Origin: Codonopsis lanceolata
Lineage: Eukaryota > Streptophyta > Magnoliopsida > Asterales > Campanulaceae
Assembly: GCA_013146195.2 (NCBI GenBank)
Contig: CM028377.1
Span: 177,856,465 to 177,920,464, forward strand
Length of the DNA stretch: 64,000 nucleotides
Direction: 5' to 3'
A program made the translations under genes and the position numbers. Below the pieces are notes generated by a model. That model did not search any database. It was not told where the DNA came from and saw only the letters and a list, made by a program, of their open reading frames with translations. This document shows, piece after piece, positions 43,279 through 54,523 of this stretch (position 1 is the first letter of the stretch; each line of letters begins with the position of its first letter).

Positions 43279-46134
43279 ATGTCTGACGGAGATTTTTCTG
43301 AAAATGACCGAGAAAGAGTTCGGCTACGGTGGGCGAGACGATCCATCGAGCGCTGAGAGATCCCCGATCCATCGATGTAGTGTTGAGGGGTGATGAGTCC
43401 GGTGGTGAGGTTGTAGGCGGCCGACTGTATCAGTCAGTGGGACCCAGAGGCCCATGTGCCCGTGATTACTCTATCCGCTTCCAGCTTGTCCGAGGGGGAA
43501 GTGGAACAAGGTCGCTTGGCTTCCGGCGGGCAGGGCCACGCTCAGTTGGCCGAACAAGAAGGACTCTTACCCGAAACGAGGGTTGATGTTGTATTGCCCA
43601 GGGCACGGGAACGTTTAGCGGCCAACGAGGCCTGTCCCTCAGCTGAGGAGGATTCGGATAATATTCCTATCGTGAGGCGGCGACGGCAACCGCAGCAAGC
43701 AGAGGCATGGCTCTGAAGTTCTCCCTAGGCATCGATGCCGAGACGCCAGTATGCGGCTCATTGGGCTTCGCTGGATACCCCAGCCAAACTAACCGCCTGG
43801 TTTACTTCGATGGGCATAGAACCTGAGGACTATCGAGTAGAGAAGGCTGTGCTGGTAGATGGTGAGTATCCCCGCGAACAGAATGGAAAGCTGTTGTTCT
43901 TTGCGGACTTCTTCCGTGTGGGGCTACGCCTACCCTTAGATCCTTTCATCCTTCTATTCCTTCAAGAATTCTGCCCGATGCCCGGTGACCTTATGTTGAA
44001 CACGGTGAGGGCCTTGATGGCTTATATTGTGGCGTGTCGTCTGCTGCGTATAGAGCCGACGAGCAAGATTTTCAGGCGTCTCTTTATTCTGAGCGTTGAT
44101 GTTTATGGTCGGGTAAATGCTCGTTCAAACTCTAGCTTTCTTAGGATCTTGTCTGATGTGCCGGGGAAGGTTGATGCTTGGGATAGAAGAGCTGTCTTGG
44201 TCGAATCTCGAACCGGTTGGCCGATAATGCCTATGAGTCAGGATTTGATAAACGTTCCCAAACTTCCTCGTGGCGGCTTCACTCACCGGTGACACTGCAA
44301 TAAGCCTTACGATTATCCGGGATGCACCGGGCGCCGGATGGAAGGGGAGAAGAGAGTAGCCGAGGCGCTGTTAGATTGGAAGGAACTAGTGTGCAATCCT
44401 CGGAACCTTCGTCTGGCCAGGGTGCTCCGGGCTATCGTCCACGGGGTGGAGCCATTGTGCTCCTTCGACGCTGAAGAGGCCCATGAATACTGGGGTGATT
44501 ATCATGAGCGCACTTTCCGCGAAGATTGCCAAGTGTGTCGTAGGCTCTGCACGGCCGCCGCCTACCTTGATGCTCCCGGTTGGTTTGGGTTTACTTTTCC
44601 CTTTAATTGTTTCAGCTTTGTTATTTCCATTCTAGTCGTGATACTTGAGTTGTCTTTCTTATTGCAGCTATGTTGAGTCCGAGACAAATTCAGAGGCTCA
44701 AGGCCAAGAGAGCCTGGGAGGTGGCCGCCTCGCAAGCCAACCCCATGACAAACTATCCCCACAGTCCCCTTTGCTCCGGCGGGTAAGAAGGCCCCCGCCG
44801 ACGAAAAACAATTAAAGTGCCACCTCTTCCCTTCCTCAGGCGTGTTTGCTAATGCTCCCGAGGTAGCCACTACCGAGGCCGCAGAAATTTGCTTCTAGAG
44901 GCCGAGGCGGGCGGGAAAAGGAGAAGACATCCTTCCTCCAACCGATCGCTCCTCCCGCCATGACGTACTATAGGATCCGAGCAAGCCGCCGTGACTCCTC
45001 CAAGCCTTGGCCGCTTAGGCTTCGAGATGCCAACAACCGGTCCCTGCTTTGCCTGGGGCAATCGTGGCGTGTAATGCCCGAGGGCCCTAACATCGGGCAT
45101 ATTGATTTGTGCACTGGGCGGTAGCCGGGTTAGTGGGGAAAGGAATAGTGAAGCGGGCCTTGAGGCGTTACCAACGACCGGGAGAGAGCAATTGACATGT
45201 TACCCCGCTCGGACATATCGGGCTTAATTTGAGCGAGGTATGCCCATACTCCTTTGAATTTGATAATTTCTGCTGGATTTTGATAATTTCTGTTGGATTG
45301 TTCTGACCTTGCTCGTGCTTGTTGTTGTAGATCGCCTCCTCCTGTACCAACATCTATAATCGATATACAGAGGAGATCGATACCCGCAAGAAGATCGAGT
45401 CCGAGAGATGAAATTTGCCGTCAAGGGCTAAGCGAAGAACAAGAACGACTAGATGGCCGCTTGACCAGTCATCGAAAGAGAGCGTTGCCGCGGGCAAGAG
45501 GCCAGTAGAGGCCGAGAATAAAGCTTTGGCCGAGGAGAAGACGCCCTGTGGCCCAGCCAGAAGAGATCCCAAAGCCGCCAAGTAGCCTGATCGAAAGCAG
45601 AGGATCAGCCGCAGTCGAGATGAAGGCGTAAAGGAGCAGACGGCCGAGATGCGGCGACCATAGAGTCTATTCCCCGTCGGTAGCGGCGCAATGCCCAACT
45701 CGCAGTGAAGGACTTCTCGAGGCTTCCCACATCTTTACGCTTGCAAGTGCGCCGGCTATATTGCCTTTACTTTTATGCCGCTGGTACCAACCATATCTCT
45801 GCGAATGCTCGCGGAGAGCACGGGCGTGGATATGGGCACGATGGCCGATTGCCGCCGATTTCAGCATTGCTCGGAAGCCCGAAGGTTACACCATCTGGTG
45901 CCTTATACTCAAGACGAGTTGGATGCCCTGGCCCGTGATGATGCCGATGATGGCTTGGCGCCCTGGGATCCCCCCGCCCCTCTGGCGGTTAACGTTTGCA
46001 GCCTGATCAATGCTCGGAGGGCGGAGAGAGAAGGGCGACTCGTGGAGACGGCAGCTCAGCTTCAGGTGGAGTTACAGGCCCCTGTTATTGAGGAAGCAGC
46101 TGCTGCAACTCAAACAATCCCCGATGTAATTTAG
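43279..46134 (+). pseudogene. Antisense ORF of the gypsy element (Transposase_28-like), spliced
   Basis: Plus-strand gene opposite to pol. ATG at 43279 follows a CTCTGTAG acceptor-like site. The clearest part, 43735-44580, is one frame apart from a TGA at 44290. It contains LLFFADFFRVGLRLPLDPF and SKIFRRLFIL, which match the plant 'putative gypsy type transposon' family (PF04195) from memory. Probable introns are 44580-44668 (ends TTATTGCAG) and 45239-45330 (GTATGCCC...TTGTTGTAG). A tail frame (45775-46134) ends in a TAG. Frameshifts occur near 43330-43730 and in 44670-45700. Tat-lineage gypsy elements such as Grande are known to carry antisense genes between pol and the 3' LTR. Function is unknown. 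Confidence 0.65.
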
Positions 46135-46869
46135 AAACTCGATAATTTGTTTTGGCCGATGGGGTATTTGTAACAAACTTCGTGATCCTTTTGGAAATAC
46201 TTGGCCTCTGTGAACAATTTCCCTGCTATTAACTTCTTATTTATCGTCATTTTGCTCAAGTATATGCACGTGTTTTTGTTTTTACTTTCGCCCGATAATA
46301 TTTACTTGTGATTTTCCTGCATTTGATTAGTACCGACACAATTGTATGCGGGGTAGTCCCCCAGAAATATATCGGGCAAACAGTAATCGTGCAAAGAACA
46401 TTAACCCAGAAACCATAAAGTAAATAGTTAGTTTGGCCTCATTCCTGGTGTCATGGTCCGCCGGCTTTTTTTCCTGCATACTTGTTTAGTATTGTTTGAG
46501 TGCTTGGCCTCGGCCAAGGCTTTTAAGTGGGCAAGGCCCTTATCGCCGGGGGCGAGCTTCAGATGATTACCTAGCGGGCATGGCCCAGCTCTGCGACTAA
46601 CAACCGGGCATGGCCATTGTTCGGTGTGGGTTACCCGAATCGGTTGAAGTATATCACCTAGGTGTGAGGATATACAACTAAGCAGTGTTGCTCGGTCACT
46701 AGAGGAACCCGAGGTAGCTTAGCCGCTATCCGATGGGCAAGGCCCCTACCGCGTGGCGGGCATCCTAAGTATGCGTGAACCGGGCAGGCCACATCTCACC
46801 CACTCGAGAAATTAAGTTCACTAGTACTGGGTATTCGAATGTTGGTGGGCTTGGCCCCGTCGGCTTATA
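46135..46869. other. Spacer between antisense ORF and pol with repeated GGGCAAGGCCC
   Basis: No coding frame. Six GGGC(A/T)(A/T)GGCC-type words lie at 46529, 46575, 46615, 46735, 46784 and 46846. Confidence 0.6.
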
Positions 46870-49800
46870 GATAGTAGATGCCAATAAAATCGAGTAAAAC
46901 ATTATAGAGAAACTTGCCTCTATTGAATAAAATTTGTGACCTCAACAGTAATGGGGTGGGTCTTGCGCCTATGTAAGGAAGATCGACTCTACGGATAGTA
47001 TTTTTTCTAGGATGATTAACATGCCATGGGTGCTTTAGTTCTTTTCCTTCCCGAGTCCGAGGAGTGTGTAGGTGCCTTCTCCGATAATACCAAATGACTG
47101 AAAGGTCCTTCCCGCTTGGGCGATAGCTTTTCCCCATTACGCTTTCATTGCTCGCCGTCCGTCACCTCAATCTTTCGAGCACCCGCCCCGACCATGAAGG
47201 CTCGCCCTCGACCTTTTGTCATGATGGGCTTTTGCCCGCTGTTTGTAGTTGACCATTCTCCGAGTCGAGCATCCAGGTCTTCTCTCTCTAGGAGGTCCGT
47301 GTCTATTGCTGCGGCGGTTTGATTGTTTTGCTCGCTGTAATGAGAGACCCGATAACTAGGTAGAGCCATTTCAACTGGAATCATTGCCTCTGATCCGTAA
47401 GTGAGAGCGAATGGGGTTTCCCCTGTTGGACCGCTGCATGCAGTTTTGACGCCCATAAAGCCGATGGCGCCTCGGCCCATTTCCCCTCGCCGCCCTTCCA
47501 AATTTCTCTTGAGCGTGCAGAGCATTGTTTCCGCCTCCGCCGCTTGCTGTTCCTCGAGGATAGGCTACGAAGATTGCCAATGCTTGACGCCTAGCGAGCA
47601 CACTTTCTGTGTAAACTTGTCTGTGTCAGAACCGTGTGCCATGGTCGGATACATTGCCCGCGAAGGCCAAACCTACACCACACTTGATCGTGGACGAACT
47701 TGATGACATTTGCTTCTGTGATCTTGGCCAGAGGCTTTGCTTCTATCCATTTTGTAAAGTAGTCAATAGTGACTACTGCATATTTGTATTTGCCTTGTGC
47801 GAGTGGAAACGGTCCGATCAGGTCGATCCCCCACATGTCGAAGGGCCATGCCGCAACGACCGGGTTTGCATGGTGGAGGAAGTCTCGGGTATGTCGCGCA
47901 TCTTTGGCACTTGTCACATTCACGAACATATTTCTCTCGCATCCCTTCCGAGGGTTATCCAAGAGTATCCCGTGCGCAATACTTCTACGCTAGAGCGTGG
48001 CACGGGATGGCCGTGCCGCATTCCCCTCATGTACTTCATACAGGACACCTTCAGTTAATTCTGGGGGCACGCAACGGAGCATTGGTCTGACCTTAGATCG
48101 CTTGTATAGAATCCCCCCTACTACCGAGTACCGACAGGCCTGGCTTCTGACTGTGGTGGCCTTGACCTTGTCTGCGGGTAGGATCCCTTGCTCGATGTAG
48201 TCTTTGTAATCGTCAATCCAACTCCTGGCCGCTGGTTCAATATCCATTACCACTGGTCTATCGATAGCCGGAGTATCTAGGTGCTCGACCATTACTGAAG
48301 GATTCAATAGTGATAAGTTTTCTTCAGCTATCTTAGATAGATAGTCCGTCGCATGTTGTCTACTCGCTCAATTCCTCGATTATTTCCCAAAACTTGAAAT
48401 TTTTCAAAATTCCTTTGACAAGCTCGCAGTATTTAACTAGTGAGGGATGATACACCATGTATTCCCCCCGGACTTGGTTTACAACTAGTTGTGAATCCGA
48501 GTACACTGTGATTGTATCAATTCCCATGTCCGCTGCTAGTTCGAGACCGGGCGACATCGCTCTCGCACTCGGCCACATTGTTAGAGGCGGGGAACTTGAA
48601 TCGTAATGCTAGCTCGACTCGTGACACTGGTCGGGAGCTATGAGAAGGATGCCGGCCGCTCCCAACCTTGCTCGCCGCTCCATCAACATATAAATCCCAA
48701 CGCAAGCGTGTCGGGTTGTGGTAGTGCTCTTGCTCGGGCTCGTTTGTCCGCCGATTCTCAGCTCTTCTTGTCTTTGGGTGAAGCTTGTTTCGACCAAAAT
48801 CGCCTAATGCCCGGCCTTGATTGCTCGCCTAGGGCAGTAGTCGATGTGGAATTCGGTGAGCTCTATCGCCAGCTTGAGTAATGCATCCGATGAGTCGCTT
48901 ATGAAGGATCTGCGCAGTGGTGCATCTCAGTATACTATGATTACATGTGCGAAAAATAAGCCCTTAATTTCCTGCGCCTATGACAAGCGAGTAAGCTAAT
49001 TTTTCTGCATTAAAATAACGACCCTCAACAGACCGAGGGCTTTGGATACATAGTACAATGTGTTTTGAATGTCTAATTCTTCCTAACCAAACAAAAGCGC
49101 CACGGGTCTGCGGGCCGCTAGGTATACATACAAATGGCGGTTCTCCTGGCAGGAGCACGTGACCGGCTGAGGAGGGGTGGTTTGCCCAAGATTCCACTGA
49201 GCCGCTCGAGGGCTCAGCGCAAAGTGTGATCGACATCCACTCGAATCCCTTGTTGCAGCAAGCAAGATTTTGAAGAACGGGAGGCATTCGCCGACCGAGA
49301 TGAAGCGCCAAGGGCAATTATTCTTCCGCTCACTGATCGTTGTATGTGCTTAATGCGCAGTAAAATTGCTCCATGTCGAAAGGTGGCCTCGGATCTTCTC
49401 TCGGTTTGCTTCTATACCGTATTTGGCTGACCATAAACCCGGGAATTTTCCCTCGCCGAACCCCGAAAAGCGCATTTGCCGGATTAAGCTTCATGTTATA
49501 AGTTTTCCAGATTGGCAAATGTTTCGCTAAGTCCGAAGTGTGGTCGCGGCCTTTTTGTTTTGATGACCATGTCATCAATGTACGCTTCCATGTTTCTTCC
49601 GAGCCATGAGCCGAAGACTTTGTTGACCATACCGATAGGTTGCCCTCGCATTCTTCACCGAATTAATGACATCATTTTAGCAAAGTATAGGCCCCCGCCC
49701 TAAGGCCGTTTTAGCTTTGTCTTGCGCGTATTCATCCCGACTCGGTGATACCCCGAGTATGCATCCAGAAGCCGAGCATCTCGAAACCGCAATGGAGTCC

Positions 49801-49963
49801 ACGAGCATGTCTATTCGAGGCAGCGAGGTAAATGCTTCGGTGAGGCTTTATTGAGGTTTGTGAAATCAACACACATCCGCCATTTGTCGCTTGCTTTCCG
49901 ACCATTACCACATTTGCTAGCTGTGTCGGATCAGTGCTTGTATTTCTTCGATGATGCCCTCCG
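46870..49963 (-). pseudogene. Tat-type gypsy pol (RT, RNase H, integrase), 5' truncated
   Basis: Minus strand, in order from the right: RT with TQLANVVMV (about 49895), FEMLGF (49770) and catalytic YIDDM at 49568-49582; RNase H with LYVDGAASK near 48690 and VYSDSQLVVNQVRGEYMVYH (48500); a connecting region (47990-48307); integrase with MWGIDLIGPF and FTKWIEAKPL (47780-47840); a late TPFALTYGSEAMIPVE segment (47400) and a final KELKHPWHVNH tail (about 47030). RT before integrase defines Ty3/gypsy. Many frameshifts. The 5' half is missing because a copia LTR starts at 49964. Confidence 0.85.
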
Positions 49964-51191
49964 TGTTGATTCCTATGATTAGATTTGGTTGAGTCATCTT
50001 CTGATTCTATTGACAAGAGGCTAAAAGGTCTGCATCGATTAGTGTGGCAACTGCCTTAGAATCACTTTGTTTAGAATAGTTTCTAAGTGTTAGTTCTAGG
50101 CGCTAACCGCAAGCTTCTCTGACAGAGTTCTTGAAGGAACAAAGAGACTTTGAAGTCTCGCTTCAAATAGCGGAAAATCAAAATTGGCCAAAATCAAGGA
50201 ACAATGACACGTGTACACCTATTTAGATATTTTCGAAAATATCTAGTCATTATGTCTTCACCGGATTATTTTTTCAAGAAGTCAACTCGCATGATGACAA
50301 CTAGCCGTATCAGATCCCGAAATCAAGACCGAAGACATTACCCGCTTTTGGCTAAGAAGACTTTCCAAGCCGCAAGCTCAGCGATTCTCAAACATTACTG
50401 CTTAGTAATGTCTTCTCTCGCACACCGCATCTCCGATGACTGGTTCAAGTTTCTTCCCAAAGCGCCGAATTGCATTTAATGCAAAGGAACGTTGGACTCA
50501 ATTATCTCTCGATTTTAAACCAACGGTCAAAAGGTCTCTTCTGGTATATATTCAAGTTTGAAGATCTCAAGAAACAACTCTTGCTTTAGCATTAACTCTC
50601 AAGCTTCATCTTCATCACTCAAGCATTCAAGAGATCAAAGGACAAGGGCTAACACTTCACCAAACTTTCTCAAGCCGCAGTCCGCCATCTTAATTTCTTT
50701 CTCAGAAGCTTCATTCCGTTTGTCTTTAAACCGCATTCTTAAATTCTCGCACGTGTGGAGAACAATTATTCATTGATTGTCTCTCTCACCTTTATACACT
50801 TGGTTAAAAACTCATTTTGTACACGATCCATTAGAGATCTAAATCATAAACCTAGTGGATAAACAAGTGCACTTTTAAAATCCAAAGCTAACCACTTTGG
50901 TAGTGGATGTAGTACTATTCACAGCATTTAACCACTTCAAATTCCCGTGTGCAGGCTTCAAACTCTTCTTATCTTTCACTTTAACTGCTTTATGTTTAAC
51001 TATTCCGCATTCAGTACGCCTTAACAGCACCCTTGATAATCTCTAGACCGATTTGTTCGCCGCCTAAGCACTTCTATTCAAACCTTTATAAATCTTTAAG
51101 AAGTGCTCTTAAAAGAAAAGTTTTATAAAAACATAACTAGGCTATTCAACCCCCCCTTCTAGCCTAGATTGAGCCTATTTTGGGACCAACA
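49964..51191 (+). mobile_element. 5' LTR of SIRE-like copia element (1228 bp)
   Basis: Starts TGTTGATTCCTATGATTAG, inside the gypsy RT, and ends GGGACCAACA. The start resembles the second LTR start at 62824 (TGTTGATTCTTATTG). TATA-like TGGTATATATTCAAG lies near 50539. A 1.2-kb LTR fits the SIRE/Maximus lineage. Confidence 0.65.
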
Positions 51192-51192
51192 A

Positions 51193-51205
51193 TTGGTATC
51201 GAGCC
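51193..51205 (+). promoter_or_regulatory. Primer-binding site
   Basis: TTGGTATCGAGCC just after the LTR: initiator-Met type site with one base missing relative to TGGTATCAGAGC. Confidence 0.65.
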
Positions 51206-51256
51206 TAATTCTTTGAAAAATCATTTTTCCAAGATTAACCTCGAGAATAGATCCTA

Positions 51257-53415
51257 TGGCTCACTATATGCCGCCTACTTCAAATACCACCACGCCCCAA
51301 TATTGGACGAAGGCCATTTCAAGTATGGAAAGATAAGGTTATGAGATATATGAATTCTATTGACAATCGGTTGTGGCAATGTGTTCGACAGTCCATATAT
51401 CCAATGAAGCCCAACCTACTTGTCAAGTAGTAGCTGGTCCTCCCGAGATACCTAAATCTATGAACGAATGGACGACGAAGAAAGGAGGCTGTTGAACTCG
51501 ACAAGAAGGCTATTCACATTATATCCAGCTCTGACACAAGCACATACCAACAAATCATCGATGCAAACCGCCAAGGAATGTGGAAGCCTGGTGGAATATC
51601 TTGAAGGAGATCTACCCACAAGGGACAACAGAAAATACAACTATATTCAACAGCCGACTCATTCGAAAAAGATCCTATGAGACTCTACTGCAAGCCTACT
51701 ATGCATTTGTGAGGTAGTAAATAGTTGTTACTTTAGAAAAGAATATAGTGTTAAAGAAGTAAATATGAGATTTTTAGCTTCTTTAGGAAGTTTGTGGCAT
51801 GTAAAACCATCGCAATAAAAGAGTCCAAAGACTTGAACTCCATCTCGAAGCTTGTATGCGAAGTTTAATAGCCTATGAGCAAGAATTACTTCAAGCTCAA
51901 GAACAGACAAACATTTTAAACTTCCTTCCTTTTCTCGCTATCTCCCAGAAATTCCTGCTCAAGAAAGTAAACCATCTACTTCTTCTTCAAATGAGAATGA
52001 AATTCTTCTCTCGACGAGCAATTTGCTATGTTCGTTAAGAAGTTTCAAAAGTTCTCAAAATTTAACAAAAGAAAGAAGCAAACCGCCAGACTTTCGTAAA
52101 GACTGCGAAAACTCACACAATAATGAGTTAGTTTGCTACAATTGCAGGAAACCTGGTCACTTTGCTTCTAAATGTCCTAAGCCTAAATATGAAGCCTATA
52201 AAAGGAGACCTTCTAAATCATTTTCTAAACATAGAGGTCTCCTGGCTGAGGACTTAGAAGAAAACCATGTAGCCACTTGGTTTGAAACCCGACCGACGAG
52301 GATGATAGTGATGACTCACCCGAGCAAGCACACATTTGTCTTGTTGCTCTAGAGTCACCTCCCACCTATGACTCGCATGTGAAGTTAAGTACTCTCCCTT
52401 TCAAGCTAACATAGAACAATCTTCTGAAGAGCCTTCAAAAGAAGAAATCCTCAAGGATGCTCAAGATATGCTAGAGGAATTCAATGAATTTAGGAAGGCC
52501 TATGTTAAGTTAGCTAAAAGTCATGAGAAGTCGAAATGAGAAATCCATGCCGAAACCGAGTTAAAAACTCTCCATGGAATCCAGCAGGAAAGTATCAAGT
52601 TAAAAGAAGAGAACAAGTTTCTCAATGAAAAGGTTGCTTGTCTTATTGATCATGCCAAAGAGTTATCTCGAGAAAGAAGAGTTGCAAAAACCATTAACTC
52701 ATGGAATAACTCAACGGCAGCTTTGATCAAATTCTTGGAGATCAAAGCCCTCAATGTGATAAATCTGGCTAGGATTCTCTAATGAAATTCTCTAGCGCAA
52801 CCTCCGAACAAGAAAATGAACATTTTACGCTGAATAGTAATATTCCCGCACAATATCGTAAACCTAACAAGGGTAAAGAAGGAATTGGTTATACCGCTAC
52901 TCCTTATAAATACCCTAAGGTTCAAATTAACAAAACAAGGAAGCCAGCAAAGCAATCATCCGCTGGAGATAAATCGTTAAAGGAGGTGCAGACTTACAAT
53001 GCCCTCTACCAAAGACTTGTGAAAGCAAAGGCGTTGCTTTCGTGGCCTATGAAAAGTCCGCTCAAACCTATCGATTCATCAACAGATCACGTATGGTGCC
53101 ATTGCTACGCAGAATGTTGACACCAAGCTTAAAGGAAAAATGCATGAGGCATCAAAGTCTACTACCAAAGAAACATTCTTTTTAAAGCAAAGACTGGCTG
53201 TATACAGACTTAAGAAGCCTCATACAGAAACCTCTAAGCCTGCTGTTAACAAGACTACTAACTCAAAAGCCGTTGTTAAGAAAAATGTTCAAAACCTTCA
53301 AACACCCAAAGATAATCATGTAGATTTCTGTAATTTTCATCACTGCACATTTTGTAAGTGTTTTGGCCACTTGGTCCATGAATGTCTGGCTGAATCCATC
53401 ATGAAGCCTCGCTGA
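51257..53415 (+). pseudogene. SIRE-like gag, decayed
   Basis: ATG at 51257 (MAHYMPP). Gag is broken by many frameshifts. A clear zinc knuckle C-x2-C-x4-H-x4-C (CYNCRKPGHFASKC) is at 52134-52175, followed by charged coiled-coil-like sequence (52430-52780). A second Cys/His cluster CNFHHCTFCKCFGHLVHEC (53329-53385) precedes the protease; it matches the late zinc finger of SIRE-type gag. Long gag with a second finger supports the SIRE/Maximus assignment. Confidence 0.7.
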
Positions 53416-54423
53416 TCCCCTATTCCAAAAATCAGCAAGTATGGGTTCCAAAATACGCTAACCATTTGGACCCATAAAGGAAAAAATAAAAGGGGACCAT
53501 GATTCTCTTACCTCTACATCTCAGGTGTGCTTCATGGCTATCTCAAATTTAGAAAAGAAAGATGTATGGTATCTAGATAGCGGCTGCTCAAGACACATGA
53601 CGAGAATCCCGCCTTCTCTCTAATATTTCAAGCGTAAGGCCCTCCAGCCATCTTCGGAGACAATGCTAAAGGAAGAACAATTACTATGGATCCATCATTC
53701 GAGGAAATCTCTCCATTGAAAAAAAGTCTTCAGAAGGCTTGAAACATAATCTCCCGAGTATTTCTCACTTCGTGACAAAGGGCTTATATGTCAATTCTCC
53801 TCAAACAGATGTGATATCAAGGATCCAGCCTCTTGCTCAACCGTGTTATCGGTCATAGACAAGGAATGTCTATGTAATAGATTTGAATGCCTACGGCATA
53901 CTAATCTATGTCTCGTAGCAAACTCGCTCAAGACAAAAAGTCGGCCGTGCATAAAAGACTACTATTTGAACTTCAAATATCTAGCCAAGCTATCCAAAGA
54001 AGGTCTAGTCAAAGATTGCCAAAGGTCTCGCCGAACATGATCGCTCGTGCAAAGCATGCCACTAGTGGAAAGCTCAAAAACGCTATTCAAAAGCAAACCA
54101 GACTCTCAACTCACAAGACCCTACAACCGCCGCACATGGTCTACTATTAGTTATGGTGGTTTCGATATACTCTAGTAGTAAGGATGATTATACAAGATAC
54201 ACTTGATACAGATGATGTCTTCTAAAGATCACACATACGATCTTCACACTATCTCGTAAGATTGCAAACGCAAAACTCATGAAATCGCTGACGCTCGACG
54301 TACAATGGCACCGAAGTTCACCAACAATGGAATAGCAAAGTACCTATGATCACGGTATCAAAAACAACTTCTCTTCGAAGAACAACACCTCAAAGAAAAT
54401 GCCAAAGGAAGAATGAACACTTA
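53416..54423 (+). pseudogene. Protease and integrase start, first partial copy
   Basis: WYLDSGCSRHM at 53577-53609 is the copia protease active site. Sequence onward corresponds to 55780-56560 of the second copy (SRHMT, then FGDNA, then the integrase start) but is more damaged. Ends at the assembly gap inside integrase. Confidence 0.7.
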
Positions 54424-54523
54424 NNNNNNNNNNNNNNNNNNNNNNNNNNNNNNNNNNNNNNNNNNNNNNNNNNNNNNNNNNNNNNNNNNNNNNNNNNNNN
54501 NNNNNNNNNNNNNNNNNNNNNNN
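54424..54523. other. Assembly gap (100 N)
   Basis: Exactly 100 N. Sequence on both sides comes from overlapping parts of the same kind of element, so the join may not reflect the genome. Confidence 1.
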
